DNA of 64,000 nucleotides, taken from CAZCDS01 sp964497585 (GTDB lineage Bacteria > Desulfobacterota > Desulfomonilia > Desulfomonilales > Desulfomonilaceae). Positions 52,598 to 61,760 of this stretch are shown here, one piece after another; the first letter of the stretch is position 1, and every line of letters starts with the position of its first letter. The position numbers and the translations under genes were made by a program. The DNA lies in contig CAZCDS010000010.1 of NCBI GenBank assembly GCA_964497585.1, forward strand, positions 62,001-126,000. Reading direction: 5' to 3'. The notes under the pieces are model-generated. The model was not told the DNA's origin, made no database searches, and saw only the letters and a program-made list of their open reading frames with translations.

Positions 52598-53240
52598 GGG
52601 GCCTACTATAACATCTTCTCCGGTACTCCGGAGGCATGATCGAGCGTATTAACGGTGTCGGGAGCCCCGCTTTCTTTCCACCGTTCGGGCGCAGCCGATC
52701 TCGTTCGCACGGGAACCGCCGCGCCCGCTCCTGGCAATTCGGGGCCTGGTCTGAGCTGTTGCGCGACATCGTGCTGCGGGGCGGGTTTACACTCGGAAGC
52801 CCGATCAGGGATGCCGCCGATTGATGTGGACTTGCCGGGCAAACCATTGTAGGCTGAAGCGTCGATGTTCCGTTCACAGGATCGCTGAAGGCCCCTTTTC
52901 AGGTCCATGAGCGCGGGGAGTCGGTTCATGGGAATCGGGTCCCTCTTCTTGCTCGTCCCTGAAGACGGATGCGATCTCAATCTACCACAGATCCGGAGGC
53001 GTCAGGAAAACAATCGAGCAGGGTACGCGGCCTGTTCGCGAATACGGAGGCCGGTCTGACCCCCGAGCATCAGCGCAATGCCGCGCAACGAGGTAGGAGA
53101 CTGCTGCCATGTCGGTTGTTAAGGAGGGATAGCGTCACCCGTGCCCATAGAAGCGCGGCCTGAGTCTCGTGGAAGCGGTCCCTTGAAAAACCAACGTGCC
53201 AACGAATCAGAATGCCTTGGAAAGAGTTAAGGAGGGTCAC
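52598..53240. other. Gene-free stretch upstream of the acyl-CoA ligase
   Basis: About 640 bases. An open frame on the minus strand (about 52606-52929) begins with MNRLPALMDLKRG but has no good ribosome site. The sequence ttaaggaggg occurs twice, at 53119 with no gene behind it and at 53228 as the ligase ribosome binding site, which looks like a small duplication. Nothing else recognised. Confidence 0.45.
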
Positions 53241-54908
53241 ATGGAGAAGATATGGCTCAAATCGTACGCCTCAGGGGTTCCCGAGTCGATCGGCATCGTA
53301 CAGATACCGCTTCCGGAAGCTCTCTCGAAAACGGCCGGGAGATTCCCCGGAAATGCGGCCCTCCAATTTCAGGGGACTACCATATCGTACGCCAGGCTTG
53401 ACGAAATGGTGTCGCGGTTTGCTGCTGCGCTCCGGGGGCTGGGAGTCAAACCGGGTGAAAAGGTAGCGCTCCTGCTACCGAATTTGATCCAGACCGTTGT
53501 CGCAACGTACGGGGCCTGGCGCGCCGGCGCGGTCGCCGTAATGAACAACCCCCTCTACACGGACCGGGAACTCGAGCACCAGTTCAACGACTCGGGATCT
53601 CAATATCTCGTGTCCCTCGACGTGCTCGTGCCGCGCATGATCGATCTTAGGGAGAAGACCGGCATCAAGAAGATCGTATCCTGTCATATTAGGGACTACT
53701 TGCCCTTTCCCAAAAAGCAACTCTTCCCCTTCGTGATGAAGCAGATGCATCTGAAGACACCGGTGGCAAAAGAGGTCTACGAGTTTACCGATTTGCTCAA
53801 GAAGTACGGACCGCTTGCCGACCCTCCCAAGCTCAACTGGGACGAGACCGCGGTGCTCATGTACACCGGAGGAACGACCGGCGTATCCAAGGGTGTGCAA
53901 CTCACCCACGGCAACCTCTCAAGCAACTGTCAGCAGGGAATAAGCTGGTTCCCCCAGTTCGAAGACGGCAAGGAAGTGGTGATCGGTGCGCTGCCCTTCT
54001 TCCACTCCTTTGGCCTGACCACAGTGATGAACGCCGGCATCTTCCACGGGTACTCGATCGCGCTCATACCGAAACCGGAACCCAAGAGCATTCTGGACGC
54101 GATTGACACGTACAAAGCCACGTACATCCCGGCCGTGCCCACGCTTTATAACGGGATGATCAACTTCCCGGACCTCAAAAAATACAGCCTGAAATCCCTG
54201 AGGGCATGCTTCTCCGGCGGGGCGCCCATGCCGCTCGACACGATCAAGAACTTCGAGGGCCTCACCGGAGCGCAGATCTGCGAAGGGTACGGTCTCACGG
54301 AAAGCTCTCCCGTAACGCATATCAATCCGTACGGCGGGGTGACCAAGCCAGGAACGATCGGCCTTCCCATCCCCAACACCGACGCCAAGCTTGTCGACGT
54401 GGACGATTACACCAAGGAAGTCACCGAAAAGGGGCAGCCCGGAGAATTGTGTCTCAAGGGACCGCAGATCATGAAAGGATACATCAACCGTCCCGACGAG
54501 ACCGAAGCAACTCTCAAGGACGGTTGGCTGCTCACCGGCGACATTGCCGTAGTGGACGAGGAAGGCTACTTTTCCATCGTCGATCGCAAGAAGGATATGA
54601 TCATCTCCGGCGGCTTCAACATCTATCCCAGGGACGTCGATGAGGTGCTCTTCGCGCATCCGAAGATCATGGAGGCCTGCGTGATCGGCGTTCCGGATGC
54701 CCACTCGGGCGAGCGTATCAAAGCATTCGTCGTCCTCAAGAAGGGTGAGACCGCCACCGCGGAGGAAATCATCGAGTACTGCCGGGAAAACCTTACCCGG
54801 TACAAAATTCCCAAGTACGTGGAGTTCGTGGACGACCTGCCCAAGAGCGCTGTGGGCAAGATCCTGCGTAAGGAACTCCGAGCAATGGAACTGGCCAAGA
54901 GCAAGTAG
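53241..54908 (+). CDS. Long-chain acyl-CoA ligase (AMP-binding family)
   Basis: A 555-residue adenylate-forming enzyme; ATG 53241 (MEKIWLKSYASGVPE) has taaggaggg upstream. The P-loop is LMYTGGTTGVSKGVQLTH (residues about 205-222). Further motifs are EGYGLTESSPVTHINP, the hinge DRKKDMIISGGFNIYP and the catalytic Lys in PKSAVGKILRKEL. It activates fatty acids, probably medium or long chain, to acyl-CoA with ATP. Its stop overlaps the next start by one base, so it is translated together with a CoA-transferase. Confidence 0.9.
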   Translation: MEKIWLKSYASGVPESIGIVQIPLPEALSKTAGRFPGNAALQFQGTTISYARLDEMVSRFAAALRGLGVKPGEKVALLLPNLIQTVVATYGAWRAGAVAVMNNPLYTDRELEHQFNDSGSQYLVSLDVLVPRMIDLREKTGIKKIVSCHIRDYLPFPKKQLFPFVMKQMHLKTPVAKEVYEFTDLLKKYGPLADPPKLNWDETAVLMYTGGTTGVSKGVQLTHGNLSSNCQQGISWFPQFEDGKEVVIGALPFFHSFGLTTVMNAGIFHGYSIALIPKPEPKSILDAIDTYKATYIPAVPTLYNGMINFPDLKKYSLKSLRACFSGGAPMPLDTIKNFEGLTGAQICEGYGLTESSPVTHINPYGGVTKPGTIGLPIPNTDAKLVDVDDYTKEVTEKGQPGELCLKGPQIMKGYINRPDETEATLKDGWLLTGDIAVVDEEGYFSIVDRKKDMIISGGFNIYPRDVDEVLFAHPKIMEACVIGVPDAHSGERIKAFVVLKKGETATAEEIIEYCRENLTRYKIPKYVEFVDDLPKSAVGKILRKELRAMELAKSK

Positions 54909-56791
54909 TGTTCAAACGAGCGCCTCAGTGGAAGAAGACCTACGGGTCCAGACTCGTCAGCGCAGAGGCCGCGGCCGCGCACATCAAGAACGGCGACCGT
55001 ATCTACATCGGGAGCGTGTGCGCGGAGCCAAGGCCTCTTGTGAAGGCCCTCGCCGCCTCGAGCCTCGAGGACGTGGAGATCATCCAGCTCAAGCCCGGGG
55101 AGGAGGCCTCCAAGCTCGTTGAAAAGGGGAGCCGCCGGTTCCGGCTCAAGACCTTCTACGTGGGGGGCCGCAGGGACGATCCCTCAGGTCTGCCTCAGGC
55201 CGATCAGGTACCCCTTTTTCATTCCGAGATACCCCGATTCTTCAGGAACCGCCGAATTCCCGTGGACGTGGCCATGATCCAGGTTTCCGAGCCGGACCGG
55301 TTCGGACAGGTCAGCCTGGGGATCTCGGTAGACATCTCCCGATCCGCGGTCGAGTCCGCCAGAACCGTTATCGCTCAGGTCAATCCGAGAATGCCGCGCA
55401 CCCTGGGAAATACCTTCATCCCGGTGGAGAGCATCGACTATCTGGTGGAAGGAGACGAGGAACTCCTGGAACTCGCGGACGTCCCGCTCTCTGAAGAGTC
55501 CAAGGCCATCTCACGCTACTGCTGCGAATTGATCGAGGATGGCGCGATCCTGCAGATCGGTTTTGCAGCCATCTCGCAGGGCTTCATCGAACACCTCACC
55601 GGTCACCGAGATCTGGGCGTCCATTCGGAGATGTTCACTGACAATCTCATCAACCTCATTGAGGCCGGAGTGGTCACCAATTCTACGAAAACGGCGTACC
55701 GCGGCAAGACGCTCGCTGCGTTCTGCATGGGCACGCGACGACTTTACGACTATGTGGATAACAATCCGCTCTTCGAATTTCATCCCGCTGACATGGTGCT
55801 CGATCCTGCGTTCATCGCGCAAAACGACAAGATGGTCGCGATGAATATCGCGCTCCAGGTGGACATGAGGGGCCAGATCCGCCAGGGGAGCCTCGGCTGG
55901 ACCGCCTACGAGGGCTCAGGCGGCGAACAGGACTTCATGAGGGGAGCAAGCCTGTCCCAAGGCGGGCGATCCATTGTCTGTCTCAGGTCGGTCGATCAGA
56001 ACGGAAATTCGACGATCGTGGCAGACTTCGGTCGAAAGGCCGCGGTGATCACCAATCGAGGTGACGTTCACTATGTGGTGACGGAATTCGGTTCTGCGTA
56101 CCTGAGCGGGAAATCGATCCGGGAACGTGCCATGGCACTCATCGAGGTTGCCCACCCCGATCACCGGGAATCGCTCATGGAACAAGCACGGGAAGCCGGA
56201 TACGTGTACCCCGACCACGTCTTCTATCGGATGGTCTCACCTGATTTCCGGGAGAGAATACGCACGGACCACGTCTTCAAAGGCGGGCTCAAAGCCCATA
56301 TCCGGGCCATGAAGTCGACCGATGAGGCCATGCTCAGAGATCTCTTCTACCACCTCTCGGAAAGCTCGGTCTACTTTCGCTACTTTAGCCCCAGGCGGAG
56401 CATGCCCCATGCCAACCTCCAGCGGTACATCAACCTAGAGGCCGACCAGGGATTGTCCCTCGTCGTGACCATCGGCCCAAAAGAAAATCGCAAGATGATC
56501 GCGGAAGGCCGTTACGTCTTAGACGACCAGGATCCCTTCCCCGAAGTGGCCCTCATGGTCGACGAAGCGTACCATGGCAGAGGAATCGGTTCCTTCCTGT
56601 TCACGTACCTCATCGAGCTGGCCGCGGAACAGGGCATCGAAGGATTCCGCCTCGAAGTGCTCACCACCAATGATCCTATGATGCGGCTCCTGGAAAAACT
56701 CCCCTACAAGACGCAGACGCGTGTCGAGGGCTCCGTCAAGGTCTCCAGGTTCCGTTTCGACGAACTCGATGCGGACAAACAGAAAACCTGA
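54908..56791 (+). CDS. Acetyl-CoA hydrolase/CoA-transferase fused to a GNAT acetyltransferase domain
   Basis: A 627-residue protein starting with GTG 54908. Residues about 1-440 are a family I CoA-transferase of the acetyl-CoA hydrolase/4-hydroxybutyrate CoA-transferase type: IKNGDRIYIGSVCAEPRPLV, the probable catalytic Glu in LGVHSEMFTDNLINLIEAG, and SAYLSGKSIRERAMALIEVA. Residues about 455-615 form a GNAT domain: ALMVDEAYHGRGIGSFLFTY (acetyl-CoA site) and EVLTTNDPMMRLLEKL. The same fusion is known under that name in other Desulfobacterota and related groups (established). It may transfer CoA between acids and acetylate a protein as a control. Co-translated with the ligase. Confidence 0.88.
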   Translation: MFKRAPQWKKTYGSRLVSAEAAAAHIKNGDRIYIGSVCAEPRPLVKALAASSLEDVEIIQLKPGEEASKLVEKGSRRFRLKTFYVGGRRDDPSGLPQADQVPLFHSEIPRFFRNRRIPVDVAMIQVSEPDRFGQVSLGISVDISRSAVESARTVIAQVNPRMPRTLGNTFIPVESIDYLVEGDEELLELADVPLSEESKAISRYCCELIEDGAILQIGFAAISQGFIEHLTGHRDLGVHSEMFTDNLINLIEAGVVTNSTKTAYRGKTLAAFCMGTRRLYDYVDNNPLFEFHPADMVLDPAFIAQNDKMVAMNIALQVDMRGQIRQGSLGWTAYEGSGGEQDFMRGASLSQGGRSIVCLRSVDQNGNSTIVADFGRKAAVITNRGDVHYVVTEFGSAYLSGKSIRERAMALIEVAHPDHRESLMEQAREAGYVYPDHVFYRMVSPDFRERIRTDHVFKGGLKAHIRAMKSTDEAMLRDLFYHLSESSVYFRYFSPRRSMPHANLQRYINLEADQGLSLVVTIGPKENRKMIAEGRYVLDDQDPFPEVALMVDEAYHGRGIGSFLFTYLIELAAEQGIEGFRLEVLTTNDPMMRLLEKLPYKTQTRVEGSVKVSRFRFDELDADKQKT

Positions 56792-57131
56792 GAACCGAAC
56801 CTGGATGTCGCGGACTCAAGAGGACCGACTTGTTGCTGGCCGCCGTGGGCGCTGGACGGGGGAGATGGGTTGGGCCGAGAGTGCCTGTTCTTGCTCAACC
56901 CGGGTAAAACTCCTTGGTCGCAATAGATTTCATGATCGCCCGATCTCTTGTCCTTTCCGACTTTTCCGGGAAACTTCCCACTACCCACCGCCGCCCCATC
57001 GCCAAGTTGGCGGTAGCCTTGCAGGTCTGGCCGAACGATAGTAAGTTTTATTTAGAGGCCTAGCGGATCCGCTCCGAACTTGGTCAAGGAACCCAGCCGA
57101 CGGTGCGAATGATGGGGGAGTCTTAGCGAAA
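56792..57131. other. Gene-free stretch
   Basis: About 340 bases between the CoA-transferase and the TPR membrane protein. It contains no supported gene, and probably the promoter of the latter; a GC-poor patch at 57035-57055 (tagtaagttttatttagagg) stands out. It marks the left border of the accessory region. Confidence 0.4.
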
Positions 57132-58961
57132 ATGACCTTGGCAACAGATCTATTCAAACAATATGTGCTTCCCCTTTTTGACCCTTTTCTCACAAGCGTT
57201 CCTCCATGGGTCTTATTCGCAATAGCTGCGCTTCTATTCGTTTGGTGGCGTTCCTGGGTCCACGGCGTGGCGGCCTGGGTAATCACAATTATCCTGGTCT
57301 GTTACTATTCGTACATTCTATCTCTCCTTCTGACCGCTCAAACCAAGCCAGCACTTAGCAGAGACGAACTCGTTGTGGCCATAGCCCGATTCACAGCGCT
57401 GAGCCAAGGCGCGCAGGAACACGCCGACAACTTCCGACACCGTATCGAGCTTGAAATTAAGAGAAGTGCGCGAGATGGCGTTCCGGTCCATGCGAAGACA
57501 TTGGATGTTGGAATACAGGGGGCGGATGACGATGAACGTACTGAGGCAGCGGCGTCTGTCTGCGCCTCCGTTCCGGCGCACTGCGTCGTTTGGGGGCATG
57601 TAAGGTATGACGAAGACACTCTCTACTTGGAGCCGATCGTGACATTGTCTCAAGAGGTGCTGAGGCGTTTGCCATTCCTGCAGCTGACTTTGTCCGTTCC
57701 TATTTCCACTGGGCCTCCGCACCTTGAGTTCAAGGAACGGGTTTCTAAACAGTTGGGTGAAGTCATAGGAATTGTTTCTGGGCTGGCCGAATTTTATGCC
57801 GGGAACTACCGCAATGCCGACAATATCCTTGGACGTTTCTCGACGCCGGGTTGTCTCTTCTACCGGGGAGTAGCCCTATTCGAAGAGGCGGCGCGAGGCG
57901 GTTATCCCAAAACAATGTTGGCGGAAGCGATTGCCCTACTGGATCAGGCCGCTGAGGCATGCGAAGACAGTGCTCAAGGACACTTTGAGGAAGTCAGCGA
58001 ATTCGCGAGACTGACCTCGACAGCTATCAAGGCTCACGCGGCAACGCTGTACCAACCGCCGAATTGGTCAGACCTCCTATCCGATGCCATAGACATGTTC
58101 GAGTCTGCGTGCGAACGTTTTGCCCGTGGCAACAAGCTCACTCTTTGGGCCACGGGCAAATTCAATCTGGGAATGGCGTACTTCGAAATCGGGCGCCGTC
58201 TGGAGGGTGGCGAGGACTTGGATTTCCTTGAAAGGGCCGTGAGGGCATTCAATGGGTCGTTGGGCGTTTTCACGCGCAAGGCGTTTCCTTCGCAGTGGGC
58301 TACCGTCAAACGAAGTCTTGCCTTTTCCCTGTTCGAGTTTGGCAAGCGCGCAGGGGGACAGACAGGGCTTGAAATGCTTATGGAATCCGTGGTCCATCTG
58401 AAGGATTGCTTCAAAGTGCTCAGTCGTGAGGCGTCGCCACTAGATTGGGCAGTGGCAAAGGCTCAGCTTGGGACTTCATACTCTGGGCTTGCAGGTCTGT
58501 TTCAGCGGTCGGCAGCGAAACGCCTCCTCAAGAAAGCAGTGAACAATCATCGGGCGGCTCTTGAGGTGAAGGCCTTGCGAGTCAACGCCACAGAGTTTTC
58601 AGGCACTGCGATTAACCTGGCGACGTCGCTGCAGAAATATGCTGAGAAGGTTCGCCCCAGAAAATCGCTTCAACTCCTGAGAGAGTCAGAGACCGTGCTA
58701 AAGAAGGCCTTGACCACGTGCGAGGAAGCCGGATTGGAGGAAAGACTGCTTGTCGCTCAGCAGCAGCTAGGCATTACACTTTGCTGTCTCGGTGAGCGAA
58801 CCGGCGGTCATGCCGGCAGGACCCTCGTGGCCGAAGGCATCGGCTGGTTTGATGCGGCTTTGTCAGTTGTTGACCAATCCAGGTTCCCACATCTGTACGC
58901 AAACTTGACTGCGAATCGCTCAAAGGCCGAGACTATGCTGGCAGAACTCTCGGACGTGTGA
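57132..58961 (+). CDS. Membrane protein with TPR-like repeats, unknown function
   Basis: A 609-residue protein. Two or three N-terminal hydrophobic helices (WVLFAIAALLFVWWRSWVHG and WVITIILVCYYSYILSLLLT, residues about 24-70), then a cytoplasmic part. Residues about 140-220 could be a small alpha-beta domain with an NMP-like strand (VVWGHVRYDEDTLYLEP). From about 220 to the end are TPR-like helical pairs (EFYAGNYRNADNILGRF; WATGKFNLGMAYFEIGRRLE; VAKAQLGTSYSGLAGLFQ; QQQLGITLCCLGERTGG). The repeats with LGERxGG resemble those of stand-alone TPR proteins of cyanobacteria and proteobacteria. No catalytic domain recognised. A small membrane protein gene follows. Confidence 0.65.
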   Translation: MTLATDLFKQYVLPLFDPFLTSVPPWVLFAIAALLFVWWRSWVHGVAAWVITIILVCYYSYILSLLLTAQTKPALSRDELVVAIARFTALSQGAQEHADNFRHRIELEIKRSARDGVPVHAKTLDVGIQGADDDERTEAAASVCASVPAHCVVWGHVRYDEDTLYLEPIVTLSQEVLRRLPFLQLTLSVPISTGPPHLEFKERVSKQLGEVIGIVSGLAEFYAGNYRNADNILGRFSTPGCLFYRGVALFEEAARGGYPKTMLAEAIALLDQAAEACEDSAQGHFEEVSEFARLTSTAIKAHAATLYQPPNWSDLLSDAIDMFESACERFARGNKLTLWATGKFNLGMAYFEIGRRLEGGEDLDFLERAVRAFNGSLGVFTRKAFPSQWATVKRSLAFSLFEFGKRAGGQTGLEMLMESVVHLKDCFKVLSREASPLDWAVAKAQLGTSYSGLAGLFQRSAAKRLLKKAVNNHRAALEVKALRVNATEFSGTAINLATSLQKYAEKVRPRKSLQLLRESETVLKKALTTCEEAGLEERLLVAQQQLGITLCCLGERTGGHAGRTLVAEGIGWFDAALSVVDQSRFPHLYANLTANRSKAETMLAELSDV

Positions 58962-59088
58962 TTGTTTTCTTGAGACATAATGACGGTTTCTCAGGATCTG
59001 CTTTCGGGTGTGTTACTTGGTTGACAATAGCGATGACTTCTGAGAGGAATTGCTTCGAAGTTTTTGAAGAGCAGCGAATCGCGGGCTC

Positions 59089-59679
59089 ATGGATAACTGC
59101 TTGGCACTATTGAGCATCTTCCTAACACTCGGTTGCACTCTAATCACTATCTTGGTAGCCCCGGGAGTGGTTGTTCTGGTCGACAGGACGGTAGAATTCC
59201 TACAGAAAAGGAGGCAGCTAGTCAGCCTGCTGGACGAGTGCGAAACTCATCTCAAGAAATGGATTCTTTCGCGGACCGAGGAAGAATGGCAAGAAGGCGC
59301 CGCCGAAATATTGCGTTTGTACCACAAAGTTGGCCGAGCGAAAGAAGGAATCCCCGTAGTGGGGGGTGGAAAGGCCACGCGTGCAGAACACGCGGGTCCA
59401 GGGTCTCTGATGGGAACGGTTCAGGGTATTCTCCTGATGATCTATCTCAATGCCAAAGACGAAGAACCCACTGCAGACCAGAAAGAAGCTCGTCGACGTG
59501 AAATTAAAATCTTTTCACAAGATGTGTCACACTTGAAACGCGTGCTCGACCGCCTTGAAGGATTGGGGCAGTACCAGGCGTACCTCTCGAAAGAAGTCGC
59601 ACGAGTCTATTTGAGTCTGGGCTTAGGCTTTATCGGGTTGATCAGGAGATCCCTTAGAAACAGACGGTCCAGCGACTAA
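59089..59679 (+). CDS. Small membrane protein with coiled-coil-like region, unknown function
   Basis: A 196-residue protein: one N-terminal helix in the membrane (LSIFLTLGCTLITILVAPGVV, here quoted in part as LTLGCTLITILVAPG), then charged helices (LVSLLDECETHLKKWILSRT; EARRREIKIFSQDVSHLKRV) and a C-terminal hydrophobic patch (VYLSLGLGFIGLIRR). ATG 59089 has no strong ribosome site. It lies 127 bases after the TPR membrane protein on the same strand, and the two may form a unit. I do not recognise it. Confidence 0.55.
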   Translation: MDNCLALLSIFLTLGCTLITILVAPGVVVLVDRTVEFLQKRRQLVSLLDECETHLKKWILSRTEEEWQEGAAEILRLYHKVGRAKEGIPVVGGGKATRAEHAGPGSLMGTVQGILLMIYLNAKDEEPTADQKEARRREIKIFSQDVSHLKRVLDRLEGLGQYQAYLSKEVARVYLSLGLGFIGLIRRSLRNRRSSD

Positions 59680-59860
59680 ATGCGGCGGCCGGTGGGGCGG
59701 AACAACCTTTAACATTGTATCGACGTATCGAAGAGGGGTCACGTCTCGCTTTGACTCTTGATGAATTCGGCCTGGAACCTGAACTGCGGCCGCGGTTCGT
59801 GTCGACGCTTACTGCTTATTCGGCAACCTGAACAAGTCAACGCGACACCCGACAACCGAT

Positions 59861-59934
59861 CCTCTCTTCACGACGAGCGCCTCGTCTCCACGGCCCCTTT
59901 CATCTGTGAGACCAACCACGTCAATCTCTCTTTG
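59861..59934 (+). repeat. Dispersed repeat, copy A
   Basis: About 74 bases that match copy B at 61452-61526 in direct orientation with roughly four in five positions equal by eye; shared cores include gagcgcctcgt and gagaccaaccac. On the minus strand it would encode VVGLTDERGRGDEALVVKR, while copy B gives VVGLPDERGRGNEALFGKR. The residue-level likeness comes from DNA repeats and not, I think, from a gene. Confidence 0.6.
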
Positions 59935-59992
59935 CTCCGCAACGGTGAACCAGCCCGAACGGCCATCCGGGGGCTCGTCCCGGATGGGGTAA

Positions 59993-60217
59993 TCATCGGG
60001 CCTTGAGCAACTCATCGACAGTCAAACCAATATCTTTCGCGATTTGTTTCAGTAATAAGGGAGATACGTCACGGCCTGTATGAACTGGAACAGTCGTGCA
60101 TCGGCCATCCTGATGCCGGAACTGTTTGTGAGAACCGCGTTGACGAACCTCCCGAAAGCCGAGATCTTCCAGGAGCCTGACGACTTCTCGCGCGGTGAGA
60201 ATCGGAAGGTTCCCCAT
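59993..60217 (-). CDS. hicA: HicA-type mRNA interferase toxin
   Basis: A 74-residue protein with the double-stranded RNA-binding-like fold: MGNLPILTAREVVRLLEDLG, then the key His in RQRGSHKQFRH, and VPVHTGRDVSPLLLKQIAKD. HicA cleaves mRNA and stops growth until HicB binds it. ATG 60217 follows the hicB stop by one base, so the toxin is translated only after its antitoxin. Complete by length. It sits in a small accessory cluster. Confidence 0.9.
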   Translation of the reverse strand: MGNLPILTAREVVRLLEDLGFREVRQRGSHKQFRHQDGRCTTVPVHTGRDVSPLLLKQIAKDIGLTVDELLKAR

Positions 60218-60218
60218 G

Positions 60219-60428
60219 CTATGGTATGACCACCTGATGTATTCCCACAAACTCAGCCTCTAAACGCGGCTCACCATCCTCCAAGAGCATTTCGATTACC
60301 TCCAGGAGGTTTCGATCAAGTTCTTCGAGAGTCTCGCCTTGGGAGTGGGCCCCTGCAAACCCCGGCACATAGCCGACGTAAAGCCCAGTATCAGGGCATC
60401 GTTGTATTACGGCGGCATAACCTTTCAT
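60219..60428 (-). CDS. hicB: HicB-type antitoxin
   Basis: A 69-residue antitoxin of the short HicB type: MKGYAAVIQRCPDTGLYVGY, VPGFAGAHSQGETLEELDRN and LLEVIEMLLEDGEP. It lacks a DNA-binding domain, as many short HicBs do. ATG 60428 has ggaggtgacc upstream. It precedes hicA on the minus strand with a one-base gap. The pair is reported as working by structure only. Confidence 0.9.
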   Translation of the reverse strand: MKGYAAVIQRCPDTGLYVGYVPGFAGAHSQGETLEELDRNLLEVIEMLLEDGEPRLEAEFVGIHQVVIP

Positions 60429-60440
60429 GGTCACCTCCAC

Positions 60441-61023
60441 GCCTATCCTCAGCCTTCAGGTCCGCCGACCGCGCTCTCATCGGAGCTCGGCATGATCTTG
60501 CTCCTGCTACAGGGGCTCGATTGTGAAGAAGCAATGATGAATCCGGCCAACCAAGACCCGAAGCTTGTCACTATCTTACCACGAAAACAACGCGATGGCC
60601 AAAAACCTCTGATCCAAGGTTTCGAAATTCGGGGGGAAGTCCTGCCGGTTTCTCCCCCGTCAAATGGGTTCCTGCAGGTTCGTCTGAAGTGGGAAGCGCA
60701 TTTGAAAATTGGAATATTTCAGATCATACTACTCCTGCCTCCACAGGAATGACGCTCGTTAGGAGCAAGAGCTGCCAGGTCGGTGTCTTCGCCGGCTTCT
60801 GAAGTTGCCCGTTTCCCGTGATTCCGGGCGGAATTCCCCCGAAAGCAGGGATCCAGTCTTTTTGGATTACGGCGCCGGCACAGGAGGCCGATCCCGTTCT
60901 TGCCGCTGAACGCGGGAGCGGCGGCTCCAACAGTGCCTCTTGTTCCCCAAGGCTCAAGAAATGAGTATGATGTGAAACGAGTGGCGCCCCGGTCTTGTCC
61001 CTACTGAAAGAGAGTGAGAAAAA
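60441..61023. repeat. Dispersed repeats of the IPAFxGIPxGIT type in gene-free DNA
   Basis: About 580 bases between hicBA and the HigA-type gene. Bases about 60724-60752 (tcctgcctccacaggaatga) and about 60818-60860 (gattccgggcggaattcccc, then cgaaagcagggatccag) are the two halves of a common dispersed element: reverse-strand translation gives SVIPVEAGVV and WIPAFGGIPPGITG, typical of such repeats in many proteobacteria. No toxin gene for HigA was found here. 60924-60955 also resembles parts of the other dispersed repeat (cctcttgttcccc). Confidence 0.55.
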
Positions 61024-61443
61024 ATGAAAATCAAAGCGATTCGCACGGAGCAAGATTACGAAGCAGCATGTAGGAGAATCGACGAGATCTTCCGTGCTGA
61101 AGAAGGGACCGAAGAGGATGACGAGTTGGAAATTCTCCTTGCGCTGGTGGACAGGTACGAGGAGGAGCATTTCCCAATAGGTATGCCACATCCCATCGAA
61201 GCGATCGAGATTCGGATGCAGAATCTGAAGATGTCGCGTAAGGATCTCATGGAGCGTCTCGACAAGAGTAGCGGAAGAATTTCTGATATCCTCAATTGCA
61301 GAAGGGCGCTAACACTCAATGATATTCGTAAGATTAGCAGGCTGCTGCATATCCCCGTCGAAGTGTTGTCCCAGGAATACCCACTCAAAAAACCGACATC
61401 CAAGGGAGTAGGAGGAACGGTCGGAGGTGCCGCAGGGCGCTGA
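61024..61443 (+). CDS. HigA-type antitoxin-like HTH protein (solitary)
   Basis: A 139-residue protein. The N-terminus matches the HigA/YgjM group: IKAIRTEQDYEAACRRIDEI, DELEILLALVDRYEEEHFPI and HPIEAIEIRMQNLKMSR. A helix-turn-helix follows (SRKDLMERLDKSSGRISDIL; LTLNDIRKISRLLHIPVEVL). The typical HigB toxin gene upstream is missing; about 580 bases of repeat DNA lie there. It may be an orphan antitoxin or a plain regulator. The ATG has gagagtgag upstream. The last 15 residues run into a Gly/Ala-rich end. Confidence 0.82.
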   Translation: MKIKAIRTEQDYEAACRRIDEIFRAEEGTEEDDELEILLALVDRYEEEHFPIGMPHPIEAIEIRMQNLKMSRKDLMERLDKSSGRISDILNCRRALTLNDIRKISRLLHIPVEVLSQEYPLKKPTSKGVGGTVGGAAGR

Positions 61444-61451
61444 AAAGCGGA

Positions 61452-61526
61452 CCTCGCTTCCCGAAGAGCGCCTCGTTCCCACGGCCTCTTTCGTCCGGGA
61501 GACCAACCACATGCAATCTCTCTTTC
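61452..61526 (+). repeat. Dispersed repeat, copy B
   Basis: The second copy of the element at 59861-59934, same orientation, starting just after the HigA-type gene. The two copies bracket hicBA, the IPAF-type repeats and the HigA-type gene (about 1.5 kb). Confidence 0.6.
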
Positions 61527-61760
61527 GGGTGCGGCGGCCGGGAAGCTTTCTCTCCTGGCAAGGTGGCACTTTCTTGCTTATCGTAGCACAAATATCTTGA
61601 CTTCATCTGCAATGGCACGTATTATCTGATCGTGCCACGACTACCGGTCTCCTTGCTGAACAAGCAGTCGCTGCTCCATCATCCTGGCCCCTTCGGGAAA
61701 ATTATTGTCTTCTACATGGTCCCGTTCCGAAAGCGGCGGACGGGGAAGGGAGAGGCTCAT

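Noticed and set aside
52606..52980. Open frame on the minus strand before the acyl-CoA ligase
   Set aside because: No convincing ribosome binding site, no similarity, and composition typical of noncoding GC-rich DNA. Kept only as a remark on that stretch.
53115..53135. Perfect ttaaggaggg at 53119 suggesting a start
   Set aside because: No open frame follows; it looks like a duplicate of the true ribosome site at 53228.
59758..60006. Open frames over repeat copies A and B as small genes
   Set aside because: Their similarity is explained by the DNA repeat, there is no ribosome site and the frame ends differ.
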